47,195 bases of DNA from Jiangella aurantiaca. GTDB lineage: Bacteria > Actinomycetota > Actinomycetes > Jiangellales > Jiangellaceae. Below the pieces are notes generated by a model. The model saw only the letters and a program-made list of their open reading frames with translations. It was not told where the DNA came from and searched no databases. The translations under genes and the position numbers were made by a program. This document shows positions 38,369 to 46,371 of this stretch, one piece after another; position 1 is the first letter of the stretch; every line of letters starts with the position of its first letter. Where the stretch lies: positions 1 through 47,195 of the forward strand of contig NZ_SMLB01000049.1 in the NCBI RefSeq assembly GCF_004349105.1, written 5' to 3'.

Positions 38369-39839
38369 TCAGAAAGGTGGATCGTCGGGCCCCGGCGGAT
38401 CATGGACGGGCCCGACTCTCGCCGGACCGACGATGGTGGTGTTGCCGGTAGGGCTGGTCCAGCGGAGGGTGCCTGGCTCGGGCTGGTCGACCATGAACGG
38501 GCCGTGGTGCTTGATGAGGTGATGTTTGCGGCACAGCGGGGTCAGATTCCCGGCGCAGGTCGCACCGCCAGAGGCGTAGGCACGGACGTGATCGAGGTCG
38601 CAGCGCGTCGCCGGTAGAGCGCAGCCGGGTGCCTTGCAGGTTCGGTCACGCAGCAGCACGTGCTCGATGAGATCGTGAGTCGGCGTGTAGCGGGTGCGCC
38701 CATGGCTGAGAACGGCGCCGTTCACCGGGTCAGTGCCCAGCCACTGCCAGACTCCCGCGGCGGCCAGCTCACACGCGACGCGTGCCGGGATGGGACCGTA
38801 TCCGGCCAACTCGCCAGGTTCTTCGCTCAGCCCCGCCAACGTGGTGAGCGGCACCGTGACCTGGACCGCGACCAGCCGCCCGTGCTCGGTACCCAGCCAG
38901 AGCCCGTCGCCCACCTCACCAGTGGCCAGGGCGGCCCGAACGAGCTGTGCCAGAACGTCGGCGCGACGCTGGTCGCAGGTGCGCGCCCGCGCGTCACCGG
39001 CGTCGGCGTCGCGCCGCTTCAGAGCCTTTCGCGCCGGCGTCGAGCACGGCCTCGAGGGCGGCGGCGTCCTCGGCCCGCATCAGCGCTTCGACCCAGGCCA
39101 TCCCGTCCTCGGCCGGGCACACCCTCACGCGGCGGTCGGCCTCGGCGCGGGCGCGCCGCTCCTCGGCCTGCTGCGGCGCGAGCCGATGGACCAAGACCTT
39201 GATGCGGCGCCGCAGCTGCCGCGCGTTCAGCTCTCCGGCCCGCTGGCCGATGATCGCGGCCTCCACCGCCTCCGCAACGTCGCGGTCCTGCCTGCCCAGC
39301 TCGGCCAGGATCACCCGGGCGCGGCGCTCGTCGATCTCGTCCTGGGCCAGCGCGGCATGGGTGGCCGGGAAGTCCCGCACCAGCTGTACGGACTCAGCCA
39401 CGAGATACTCCGCCTGCCCGGACGTCAGCGCGAGTGGCGCGGTCAGTTCCAAGGCCGCACATGACTCCGAGGTCACCGACCGGTAGTCCGCCGAGGACGG
39501 GGCCGGCGCCAGCTCCGGACGGGACACCAGCTCCTCGACCAATCCGGCCTGCAGCGCCCGCGCCTGCGACATCAGCCGTTGACATGACGCGATCTGTCCA
39601 CTCAGCTGGTCGATGGCCAGCCCGGCCGCGCCGTGTTCATCGACCACCGAGAGTTGGGCCAGTTCCGCCCTGATGGCCGCCACCACCGACACCCGGGCAG
39701 CGGGCACCGCCTCGCTGACCGCCACGAACTCGTCGTCCACGAGCCAGCGCGACACCTCGGGTCCGGGTTCGCACTCGTCGAACACCGCTGCCCCGGCGGG
39801 TAGGGCGGCCTCCGTGCTCGTGTCCAGAATGACGACCAT
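38369..39839 (-). pseudogene. DUF222/HNH endonuclease (13E12-like) with one-base frameshift
   Basis: The N-terminal part (from ATG 39839, MVVILDTSTEA) carries the DUF222 region, with ARALQAGLVEELVSRPE, YLVAESVQLVRDFPATHAALAQDEIDERRARVILAELG and AWVEALMRAEDAAALEAVLDAGAK. It then runs into a stop at 38994. Dropping one C from the run at about 39025-39026 joins it to the frame below (ALKRRDADAGDAR, CDQRRADVLAQLV), which ends with the HNH part RDRTCKAPGCALPATRCDLDHVRAYASGG, NLTPLCRKHHLIKHHGPF. Restored, it would be about 490 residues, normal for the family. The left-edge gene is a relative with its own frameshift. Real decay or sequence error. Confidence 0.9.
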
Positions 39840-39852
39840 AGGTAGCATTCTA
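39840..39852 (-). promoter_or_regulatory. -10 box, leaderless start of HNH gene
   Basis: TAGAAT (39852-39847 on the minus strand), a near-consensus -10, is followed by seven bases and ATG 39839. It fixes the start and predicts a leaderless mRNA. Confidence 0.55.
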
Positions 39853-39892
39853 TCGCACACGCGTTCCATTCACCAGCTCAGCCTGGGCGGCC

Positions 39893-40546
39893 CTAGATCG
39901 GTTTGCGGGCCAGGAAATAGGCGACCGACCGGCCGGTTCCCCCGCTCGGGTGGGGTTCGTCGAGCCGCGCGACGATCGTCAGGCCCGCGTCGGCGATCAG
40001 CGCGGCGATGCGCTCGCCGGGCAGTAGGAACCACTCGTACGAGACCGGGTGGCCGCCGTACGCCTCGGCCGGCCGCAGGTGCTCGTCCTGGCCGAGGTGG
40101 GTGCCCAGCAGCAGATGGCCGCCCGGGGCGAGCGTCCGGTGGAACTCGGCGAACACGGCGGGCAGGTGCTCGGGCGGCGTGTGGTGGGTGGAGAAGTGCG
40201 CCAGCGCGCCGCCGAGCTGCCCGTCGGGCAGGTCGAGCGCCGTGATGGAGCCGACGCTGAACGGGAGCTCCGGATGCGCCGCGCGGGCCAGCTCGATCAT
40301 GCGCGGCGAGACGTCGATGCCGGAGACCTCCAGACCATGATCGGCCAGCACCGCCGTCACCGCACCCGGACCGCACCCGAGGTCGGCGACCGGGCCCTTG
40401 CTATCGGCCAGCACGAACTCGGCGAACGCCCGCAGCATGGCATGGCCCAGCGGGCCGAGCCGGGACGCCGGGAAGCGCTCGGCATAGGTGTCGGCGACGG
40501 TGTCGTAGGACGTGCTGACGGCGGCGAGGAAGGCGGGTTCGGTCAC
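39893..40546 (-). CDS. class I SAM-dependent methyltransferase (217 aa)
   Basis: Motif I is VADLGCGPGAVTAVLADHG, followed by VSGIDVSPRMIELARAAHPEL, post-motif GSITALDLPDGQLGGALAHFSTHH and FHRTLAPGGHLLLGTHLG, typical of Methyltransf_11/25 enzymes. The N terminus STSYDTVADTYAERFP is common among actinobacterial members. Substrate unknown. GTG 40546 is chosen because TAGCGT lies exactly seven bases upstream; the longer frame has no support. Confidence 0.92.
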   Translation of the reverse strand: MTEPAFLAAVSTSYDTVADTYAERFPASRLGPLGHAMLRAFAEFVLADSKGPVADLGCGPGAVTAVLADHGLEVSGIDVSPRMIELARAAHPELPFSVGSITALDLPDGQLGGALAHFSTHHTPPEHLPAVFAEFHRTLAPGGHLLLGTHLGQDEHLRPAEAYGGHPVSYEWFLLPGERIAALIADAGLTIVARLDEPHPSGGTGRSVAYFLARKPI

Positions 40547-40559
40547 GCGGCCGACGCTA
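40547..40559 (-). promoter_or_regulatory. -10 box, leaderless start of methyltransferase gene
   Basis: TAGCGT (40559-40554 on the minus strand) plus seven bases and GTG 40546 give the TANNNT-N7-start pattern without a ribosome-binding site. Confidence 0.5.
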
Positions 40560-40598
40560 GCCGCCGTCACCGACAGCCTCACTCACCTTGGCCGGCGA

Positions 40599-40612
40599 TG
40601 GAGAGGTCTCCA
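40599..40612. promoter_or_regulatory. palindrome upstream of amidohydrolase gene
   Basis: TGGAGA-GG-TCTCCA has perfect 6-bp arms and lies 83 bases before the amidohydrolase start. Candidate operator; no cognate regulator is adjacent. Confidence 0.35.
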
Positions 40613-40694
40613 GCGCGAAGACGGGGGTTGGCCGCCGGGTGGACGGGGGACAGCAGGAGTGCTCGCCGCACCTCCCCCGCCAGACGATGGGCAC

Positions 40695-42251
40695 ATGAAC
40701 CCGACCCCCTCTCGCCGCAACCTCATCGCCGGCGGCCTCGCCGCCGGCCTGCTGGGCGTCGTCGCGCCGCGGGCCGCCGCGACCCCGTCCGCCACCACCG
40801 CATCAGGCGGCACGGGCGCGCCCTCCCGAGGGGCCGCCTTCACGCACGCCACCGTCATCGACGTCGAGCGGGGGCGGCGGCTGCCGGACACCACCGTCGT
40901 CGTGCGCGGGGACCGGATCGCGCAGGTCGGACCGTCCGCCCAGGTGCCGGTCCCGCCGGGCGTCCGCGCCGTCGACCTGCGCGGCGCGTACCTGATCCCG
41001 GGCCTGGCCGACCTGCACGTCCACAGCTCGTTCCCCACCATCGAGCCGGCGCTCTACATCGCGAACGGCGTGACCACGGTCCGCGAGATGTCCGGACGGG
41101 CGGAGCTGCACGACTGGCGCGACCGGGCCGACGCGGGCGAGCTGCTCGGACCGCGCTGGGTCATCGCCAGCCGGATCGTCGACGGCGCGCCGTCGCTCTG
41201 GGATCCGAACCTGCTGCCCGTCGTCGAGGTCGCGACGGAGGCCGAGGGGCGCGCGGCGGTCCGCGACGCCGTCGCTGAGGGCGCGGACGCCGTCAAGGTG
41301 TACTCGCGCATCGCGCCCGCGGTCTACCGCGCGATGGCCGCGGAGGCGCGCCGCCGCGGCATCCCGCTGATCGGGCACTGCCCTGACGCGCTCCACATCG
41401 CCGAGGCGTCCGACCTCGGCCAGGCGAGCATCGAGCACCTGTTCTCCGTCTTCGTCGCCGCCTCGCGTGACGAGCGCCGGCTGCGGGCCGAGCTCGCCCG
41501 GATCCGGCTCGACCGCGGCGACTACAACGGCTGGTTCAACGCGCTGCACCCGATCGACGTCCAGGCGATGCGCACGTACGACCGCGATCAGGCGGCCCGG
41601 CTGTTCGACCGCTTCGCCCGCAACGGCACCCACCAGGTGCCGACGATGGTCATGCACCAGGCGCTCGACAACGCCCGCACGCTGGACCCGTCCGACCCAC
41701 GGCGCCGCTACCTGCCGCGGCCCCTGCTCGACGTCCTCGACATGGTGCTGCGCGACTGGTACCTGAAGGGGCGCACGCCGCGGCTCGACGCGGAGTGGGC
41801 GGCGAAGTCCGAGCACCAGCTCGCGCTGATCGGCGCCATGCACGCCGCCGGCGTCCCGCTGCTGGCAGGCACCGACTACGGCACCTGCGGCCTGTTCCCC
41901 GGCTTCAGCCTGCACGATGAGCTGCGGCAGCTGGTCCAGGCGGGACTCTCGGCAGCGGACGCGCTGCGCGCCGCGACGGTCGAGCCGGCTCGCTTCCTCG
42001 GCAAGCACCGGGCCGGCCGGATCGCCCCCGGAGCCCCGGCCGACCTCGTCGTCCTGGCCGCGGACCCGCTCGCCGATATCGCCAACACGCAGCGCATCGA
42101 CGGCGTCGTGACTCGCGGCCGATACCTCGACGCCGCCGAACGGCAGGCGGTCCTCGACCGCGTCGCCGACGAGGCCGCCGCGATGTCGCCGGACGCCGTC
42201 GTCGCCGGCTGCGCCTGTCACGGCCCGGCGAGCCGCACACTGTCTGCGTGA
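40695..42251 (+). CDS. Tat-exported amidohydrolase, imidazolonepropionase-like (518 aa)
   Basis: Twin-arginine signal PSRRNLIAGGLAAGLLGVVAPRAAA. The amidohydrolase fold is complete: VIDVERGRRLPDTTVVVRGDRI, metal ligands in LIPGLADLHVHSS, the Lys segment DAVKVYSRI, His in IGHCPD, the histidine in ASIEHLF, Asp in LLAGTDYG, and the C-terminal strand RIAPGAPADLVVLAADPL. Enzymes of this group hydrolyse cyclic amides, dipeptides or Xaa-Pro substrates; the actual one is unknown. ATG 40695 fits the signal. Seventy-seven bases later the PL8 gene begins in the same direction. Confidence 0.9.
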   Translation: MNPTPSRRNLIAGGLAAGLLGVVAPRAAATPSATTASGGTGAPSRGAAFTHATVIDVERGRRLPDTTVVVRGDRIAQVGPSAQVPVPPGVRAVDLRGAYLIPGLADLHVHSSFPTIEPALYIANGVTTVREMSGRAELHDWRDRADAGELLGPRWVIASRIVDGAPSLWDPNLLPVVEVATEAEGRAAVRDAVAEGADAVKVYSRIAPAVYRAMAAEARRRGIPLIGHCPDALHIAEASDLGQASIEHLFSVFVAASRDERRLRAELARIRLDRGDYNGWFNALHPIDVQAMRTYDRDQAARLFDRFARNGTHQVPTMVMHQALDNARTLDPSDPRRRYLPRPLLDVLDMVLRDWYLKGRTPRLDAEWAAKSEHQLALIGAMHAAGVPLLAGTDYGTCGLFPGFSLHDELRQLVQAGLSAADALRAATVEPARFLGKHRAGRIAPGAPADLVVLAADPLADIANTQRIDGVVTRGRYLDAAERQAVLDRVADEAAAMSPDAVVAGCACHGPASRTLSA

Positions 42252-42269
42252 TCGGCAAGCGCTTGCCGA
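42252..42269. promoter_or_regulatory. 18-bp palindrome with AAGCGCTT core upstream of PL8 gene
   Basis: TCGGCAAGCGCTTGCCGA is a perfect palindrome starting right after the amidohydrolase stop. The AAGCGCTT core is typical of LacI/GalR-family operators in actinobacteria, though the hairpin could also act as a terminator. A second palindrome, AGGTCTAGACCT (42302-42313), lies 16 bases before the PL8 start codon. Confidence 0.65.
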
Positions 42270-42301
42270 CGGGCGGTTCGTCTGTTTGACTCCGCTCTGT
42301 C

Positions 42302-42313
42302 AGGTCTAGACCT
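42302..42313. promoter_or_regulatory. 12-bp palindrome before PL8 start
   Basis: AGGTCTAGACCT is a perfect palindrome just upstream of the GAGGAG ribosome-binding site. TTGACT about 15 bases before TAGACC forms a weak promoter over it. Possible operator. Confidence 0.4.
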
Positions 42314-42328
42314 CTGCGAGGAGGCCCC

Positions 42329-44887
42329 GTGGAGCTCAGTCGCCGCCGAGTGCTGTCGATCCTGTCCGCCGCGGGCCTGGCCGCGGTCGTCACCCCGCCG
42401 AGAGCCGCCGCGAACCCCGTCACGCCAGGCAGCGCCGGCGCCGGCGGCCCGACAACGGCCGCCTCGGGCACCGACCGGCTGCTTGCCAACACCGTCGCGA
42501 TCTTCGCCGGCACGCCGGAGGTCAACACGCACCCGGCGGTCGCCGCCAAGCTCGCCGCCATCGACCGCACCGCCACGACCTGGCTCACGGCCCTGCAGAA
42601 CGCCGGCGACGGCGAGCTGTTCGCCGGCCTGCCGCTCGGCATCAGCGACCCCAACCTCAACGCGTCCTACCAGCATCTCTACGAGATCGCCCTGGCCACG
42701 GCCACCCCTGGCTGCGGCCTCCACGGCGATCAAGCAACCAGGCAGCAGGTCCAAGACGGCCTCGTCTGGCTGCACGACCACTACTACGGCGACCAGTCCG
42801 CCGGGTACTACGGCAACTGGTTCACGTGGGAGATCGGCATCTCGACGCACACCGGGAAGACGCTGGCGCTCCTCGGCGACGCCGCCCCGGCCGACCTCGT
42901 GACCACCTATGTCGCCTCGATGGACGCCTACCTGCGCAACGGCATCGACGGCGACGTGAACCTGGACTCGCGGTTCCACACCGGCGCCAACCTCGCCGAC
43001 ATCACGACCAACCGGATGATCCAGGGCGCGCTGCTCGGCGACGAGGCGCGCATCCGCAAGGCGATCGAGGACCAGCTCACCGTCTTCGCGACGATCGACC
43101 CGTACGCCCTGCGGCACGGCAACACCGACGGCTACTACACGGACGGCTCGTTCATCCAGCACCACTCGGTCGCCTACACCGGCGCCTACGGGCGGGCGCT
43201 GCTGACCCGCGTGGTGCAGACGCTGAAGATCCTGGACGGGACCGGGTTCGCCGACGGCGCCGCGCTGGTGCCCGTCGTGCAGCGATGGGTGACCGACGGG
43301 TTCGCGCCACTGATCTTCGAGGGCTGGATGATGGAGATCGTCAAAGGCCGGTCGGTCTCGCGCACGTCGACGGGGTACACCGACGTCGCGCAGGTGGTCG
43401 AGGCCGTCGTCGACCTCGCGGAGCACGCGGCGGACCCGGCTCCGCTCCGTGGCTACGTGAAGTTCATCCGGTCGACGTCCCGGGCGGCGCTGGACCCGGC
43501 GACGTTCGTCTCGCCGGTCAGCGCCGCGCGCTACGCCGACCTGATCGCCGACGACACCGTCGCGCCGGCCGACCTCAACCCGCCGGCCCGCTGCGTCGCG
43601 TTCAACGCGATGGACAAGACCGTGCACCGCCGCCTCGGCTACGCGTTCGCGCTGGCCCGCAGCTCGGACCGGATCAGCAAGTACGAGTACATGAGCGGCG
43701 AGAACCTCATGCCGTGGTTCCAGGGCGACGGCGCGCACTACCTGTACCTGTCCGGCCAGGACCAGAGCCAGGCGTTCGGCGTCGACTACTTCACGACGGT
43801 GTCGCCCTACAGCCTGGCCGGGGTCACCGCGCCGGTCGAGGAGCGGCGGACGATCCCGCAGCTCTACGGCACGCCGTACTACGACAACCCCGGCCACCCA
43901 CTGCACTTCACGTCGTCGTCGCAGTCGCAGAACACCTACGTCTACTTCCCGCGTGGCACCAGCGCCCACTCCGGCGGCGCGACGCTGGACGAGTACGGGA
44001 CCGCCGCGATGGTGCTCTCCGACGACGTCGCCTGGCGCGACGCCCAGGCCGGGATCCTGCCGGACGACTTCGTCGTCTACCGCAACGCGACGGCGACGAA
44101 GTCGTGGTTCCTGTTCGACGACGAGATCGTCGTGCTCGCCGCGGGGGTCGGTGACAACGCCGGCCGCGCGGTGACGACGTCCGTCGACGCCCGCATCGCG
44201 GCGGCGACCGACCCGGTGACGGCGACCGGCGTGCTGCGGTCCGGCGACGCGTGGACCGGGCCCGGCACGGCCGACCTCGCCTGGCTGCGCTACGCGAACC
44301 CGGCACAGGACGCCGCCGTGGGGTACGTCTTCCTTTCGGCGCAGCCGGTGCGCGTCGCGCTGGACACCGTCACCCGCAGCCGCCGGGTCGTCCGTACCGC
44401 GAACCCGGACACCGCCGTGACGAAGCGCGTCCTCGGCGTGACGATCGACCACCCGGCCGGCGCCGCACCGGCCGCGCTGGCCTACGCGATGGTCCCGCAT
44501 GCGACGGAGGCGGCCCTGACGGCGTACGCGGGCGGCCCGCTGGAGGTGCTCGCGAACACGACCGACGTCCAGGCCGTGCGCCACACCGGACTACGGCTGA
44601 CCGGCGTCAACACGTTCACCTCCGGCCGCCACGACGCCGGCGGACTGAGCGTGGACGGGCCGGCGTCGGTCTTGGCGCGGAAGCGGGCCGGCCGGCTCAC
44701 CACCATCGCCGTGTCCGACCCGACGATGGACCGCGACGTGGTCGAGGTGCTGGTGAGGGGCCGGACGCTGACCCGGGTGGCCGGCGACCGCGCTGTCTCC
44801 GTCAGCCCAGCCCCGGGCGGCACCCTGCTCCGCGTCGACACCCACCACGCGTACGGCCACTCGTTCGCAGTGACACTGCGCGGCTGA
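42329..44887 (+). CDS. polysaccharide lyase family 8 enzyme, Tat-exported (852 aa)
   Basis: PL8 members cleave hyaluronan, chondroitin or xanthan by beta-elimination outside the cell. A Tat signal (LSRRRVLSILSAAGLAAVV) leads to the alpha/alpha toroid with GNWFTWEIGISTHTGKTLALLGD. The catalytic segment DGSFIQHHSVAYTGAYG has His278 and Tyr287 spaced nine residues apart, as in streptococcal hyaluronate lyase. NRMIQGALLGDEARI likely contains the catalytic Asn. The C-terminal beta-sandwich domains follow (MSGENLMPWFQGDGAHYLY, YDNPGHPLHFTSSSQSQNTYVYFPRG). GTG 42329 has GAGGAG upstream. Substrate choice cannot be fixed; xanthan or a glycosaminoglycan are options. Confidence 0.93.
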   Translation: MELSRRRVLSILSAAGLAAVVTPPRAAANPVTPGSAGAGGPTTAASGTDRLLANTVAIFAGTPEVNTHPAVAAKLAAIDRTATTWLTALQNAGDGELFAGLPLGISDPNLNASYQHLYEIALATATPGCGLHGDQATRQQVQDGLVWLHDHYYGDQSAGYYGNWFTWEIGISTHTGKTLALLGDAAPADLVTTYVASMDAYLRNGIDGDVNLDSRFHTGANLADITTNRMIQGALLGDEARIRKAIEDQLTVFATIDPYALRHGNTDGYYTDGSFIQHHSVAYTGAYGRALLTRVVQTLKILDGTGFADGAALVPVVQRWVTDGFAPLIFEGWMMEIVKGRSVSRTSTGYTDVAQVVEAVVDLAEHAADPAPLRGYVKFIRSTSRAALDPATFVSPVSAARYADLIADDTVAPADLNPPARCVAFNAMDKTVHRRLGYAFALARSSDRISKYEYMSGENLMPWFQGDGAHYLYLSGQDQSQAFGVDYFTTVSPYSLAGVTAPVEERRTIPQLYGTPYYDNPGHPLHFTSSSQSQNTYVYFPRGTSAHSGGATLDEYGTAAMVLSDDVAWRDAQAGILPDDFVVYRNATATKSWFLFDDEIVVLAAGVGDNAGRAVTTSVDARIAAATDPVTATGVLRSGDAWTGPGTADLAWLRYANPAQDAAVGYVFLSAQPVRVALDTVTRSRRVVRTANPDTAVTKRVLGVTIDHPAGAAPAALAYAMVPHATEAALTAYAGGPLEVLANTTDVQAVRHTGLRLTGVNTFTSGRHDAGGLSVDGPASVLARKRAGRLTTIAVSDPTMDRDVVEVLVRGRTLTRVAGDRAVSVSPAPGGTLLRVDTHHAYGHSFAVTLRG

Positions 44888-44916
44888 CCGTCGGCGCCCC
44901 GGACCGAAGTGGCGGG

Positions 44917-45051
44917 TCAGCGCTTCTTCGGGGGCGGGACGATCTCGATCTTGGACTTCGCGTCTGCCTTGGCGGCCTTGTCGGCGCGCTTCTCCTTGAG
45001 CGACTTGCCCGCCTTCTTGGACAGGTGTTGTCGCGGCGACTTGTCGGCCAT
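44917..45051 (-). CDS. small lysine-rich basic protein (44 aa)
   Basis: MADKSPRQHLSKKAGKSLKE is followed by KRADKAAKADAKSKIEIVPP and a short basic end. It has about a dozen lysines and no Cys, Trp or Tyr. Similar short basic proteins occur widely in actinobacteria without known function; nucleic-acid binding is a guess. ATG 45051 has the ribosome-binding site GGGAG, which sits in one arm of a 6-bp hairpin. It follows the RNase H gene by 68 bases in the same direction. Confidence 0.75.
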   Translation of the reverse strand: MADKSPRQHLSKKAGKSLKEKRADKAAKADAKSKIEIVPPPKKR

Positions 45052-45055
45052 GGTT

Positions 45056-45073
45056 GCTCCCTGATCGGGGAGC
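45056..45073 (-). promoter_or_regulatory. hairpin covering the ribosome-binding site of the 44-aa gene
   Basis: GCTCCC (45056-45061) and GGGAGC (45068-45073) pair with a 6-base loop. On the message the 3' arm is GGGAGC, which contains the Shine-Dalgarno sequence four bases before the ATG. Pairing would hinder translation. Confidence 0.5.
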
Positions 45074-45119
45074 CTGGTCAGCCCCTTGTGGTTGCCACAG
45101 TACGCCTCATTCGCCGTTG

Positions 45120-45806
45120 TCAGGACTGGGCCACCTTGGCGGCGACGGCGAGCTCGTCGACGAGGTCGTTCATGGGGTGGCCGGAGTGGCCCTTGACCCA
45201 GTGGAAGACGACGTCGCCGCGCTCCTCGACCAGGTCGACCAGCGGCTCCCAGAGGTCGCGGTTGGCCACCGGCGACTTGGTGGACGTGACCCAGCCGCGC
45301 GCCCGCCAGTTGCGCCACCAGCCGTCGCGGAAGCAGTTGACGACGTACGCGGAGTCGCTGACGACGACCAGCGGCCCGGACAGCGCGCGGACCGCCTCGA
45401 GCGCCGCGGTGATCTCCATGCGCTGATTGGTGGTGCTCGGCGCGGACCCGGAGGCGAACCGGTCGCGCGAGACGGCCCATGCCCAGCCGCCCGGGCCGGG
45501 CGTGCCGGAGCAGGCGCCGTCGGTGTAGACCTCGATGGCACCCTCGGGCGCCACCATGGCCGGCGGCCGCGGCCGCCGGGCGCGAGCCGGCTTCGCCGCG
45601 GCAGCGGAGCCGGCGGTGCCGGCGGGGACGAGCGCCGGCTCGGCGTCGGCGCCGGCCGGCACCGGGATCAGCGTGGGAGCAGCGGCACAGGCCGCGTGCG
45701 TCCATACCCGGTTGCGGCCGCTACCCGAGCTCTCGATCTCGTCACCGGGCCGGATGTCTCCACCGCACGCACCACACCGGCCGGCGAACTTCGCGAGCAC
45801 AGGCAC
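45120..45806 (-). CDS. rnhA: ribonuclease HI with N-terminal zinc-knuckle-like module (228 aa)
   Basis: RNase HI degrades the RNA of RNA-DNA hybrids. The C-terminal domain (about 88-228) has the catalytic set: Asp in IEVYTDGACSG, Glu in QRMEITAALEAV, Asp in VVVSDSAYV, His in HWVKGHSGH and Asp in DLVDELA. The N-terminal domain instead of a usual hybrid-binding domain is CGACGGDIRPGDEIE with WTHAAC, a CxxC...HxxC pattern likely to bind zinc, joined by an Ala/Pro/Arg-rich linker. GTG 45806 is used; GTG 45800 is also possible and better spaced from GGGAGAGG. Confidence 0.92.
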   Translation of the reverse strand: MPVLAKFAGRCGACGGDIRPGDEIESSGSGRNRVWTHAACAAAPTLIPVPAGADAEPALVPAGTAGSAAAAKPARARRPRPPAMVAPEGAIEVYTDGACSGTPGPGGWAWAVSRDRFASGSAPSTTNQRMEITAALEAVRALSGPLVVVSDSAYVVNCFRDGWWRNWRARGWVTSTKSPVANRDLWEPLVDLVEERGDVVFHWVKGHSGHPMNDLVDELAVAAKVAQS

Positions 45807-45876
45807 CCTCTCCCTTCGAAGAACGACTTCCGGAACACTACCCGCGGACGCCGACAGACCGGGGCGGCACGCGCCG

Positions 45877-46348
45877 TTAGGCCCGGTGGCGCAGCAGGAC
45901 CGTCGCGAGCGCGACGTCGGCGGCGTCCGGCGCCGGCACCGCGACCAGCCGGACCAGCAGCTCGCCCGGGACGGTCATGACGGTGTCGTCGTCAGCCACG
46001 GACGTCAGCGGCCGGGCGGCGTCGAGCCGCTCCAGCAGCATGGCGCCCGTGCCGGTGTCGTGGTCGAGCAGCCGGACGACGCCGTCGCCGTCCCACGTGC
46101 GCAGTCCGAGCACGGCGACAGTGGTCTCCTCGCCGACCGGCTGCAGCCGCAGCACCGCGGGCGTGCCGTCGGCCCGGGGTGACCGGCTGGACCAGCGCCG
46201 CCATCCCGTTGCCGGGCGGACCGTCCGGACGCAGTCCCCACTGCTCGAGCGTCTCGCCGAGCAGCCGGGGCAGCCCGGCCAGCCAGGCTCGGCCTGCGTC
46301 ATCGCGCCCGTACGACGCGACGAGCGCGGCGGGTACGTCGGTGATCAC
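45877..46348 (-). pseudogene. remnant of hydroxyurea/aminoglycoside phosphotransferase (APH_6_hur-like)
   Basis: From GTG 46348 the frame encodes ITDVPAALVASYGRDDAGRAWLAGLPRLLGETLEQWGLRPDGPPGNGMAALVQPVT, the family N terminus. An extra base in the G-run near 46175-46178 then breaks it. The other frame continues RADGTPAVLRLQPVGEETTVAVLGLRTWDGDGVVRLLDHD and MLLERLDAARPL, then stops at 45877. The C-terminal lobe with the HGDxHxxN catalytic loop is absent, and only 70 bases remain before the RNase H gene, so a large part has been lost. This is therefore a non-functional relic even if the frameshift were a sequencing error. Confidence 0.85.
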
Positions 46349-46371
46349 CCCGGCATCGTAGGAACCGCCCC

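Noticed and set aside
42252-42269. Simple rho-independent terminator
   Set aside because: No U-tract follows and the AAGCGCTT core matches regulator sites better, although a termination role cannot be excluded.
42218-44584. 788-aa open frame on the minus strand
   Set aside because: Antisense to the PL8 lyase gene; very Arg/Val/Gly-rich with no domain.
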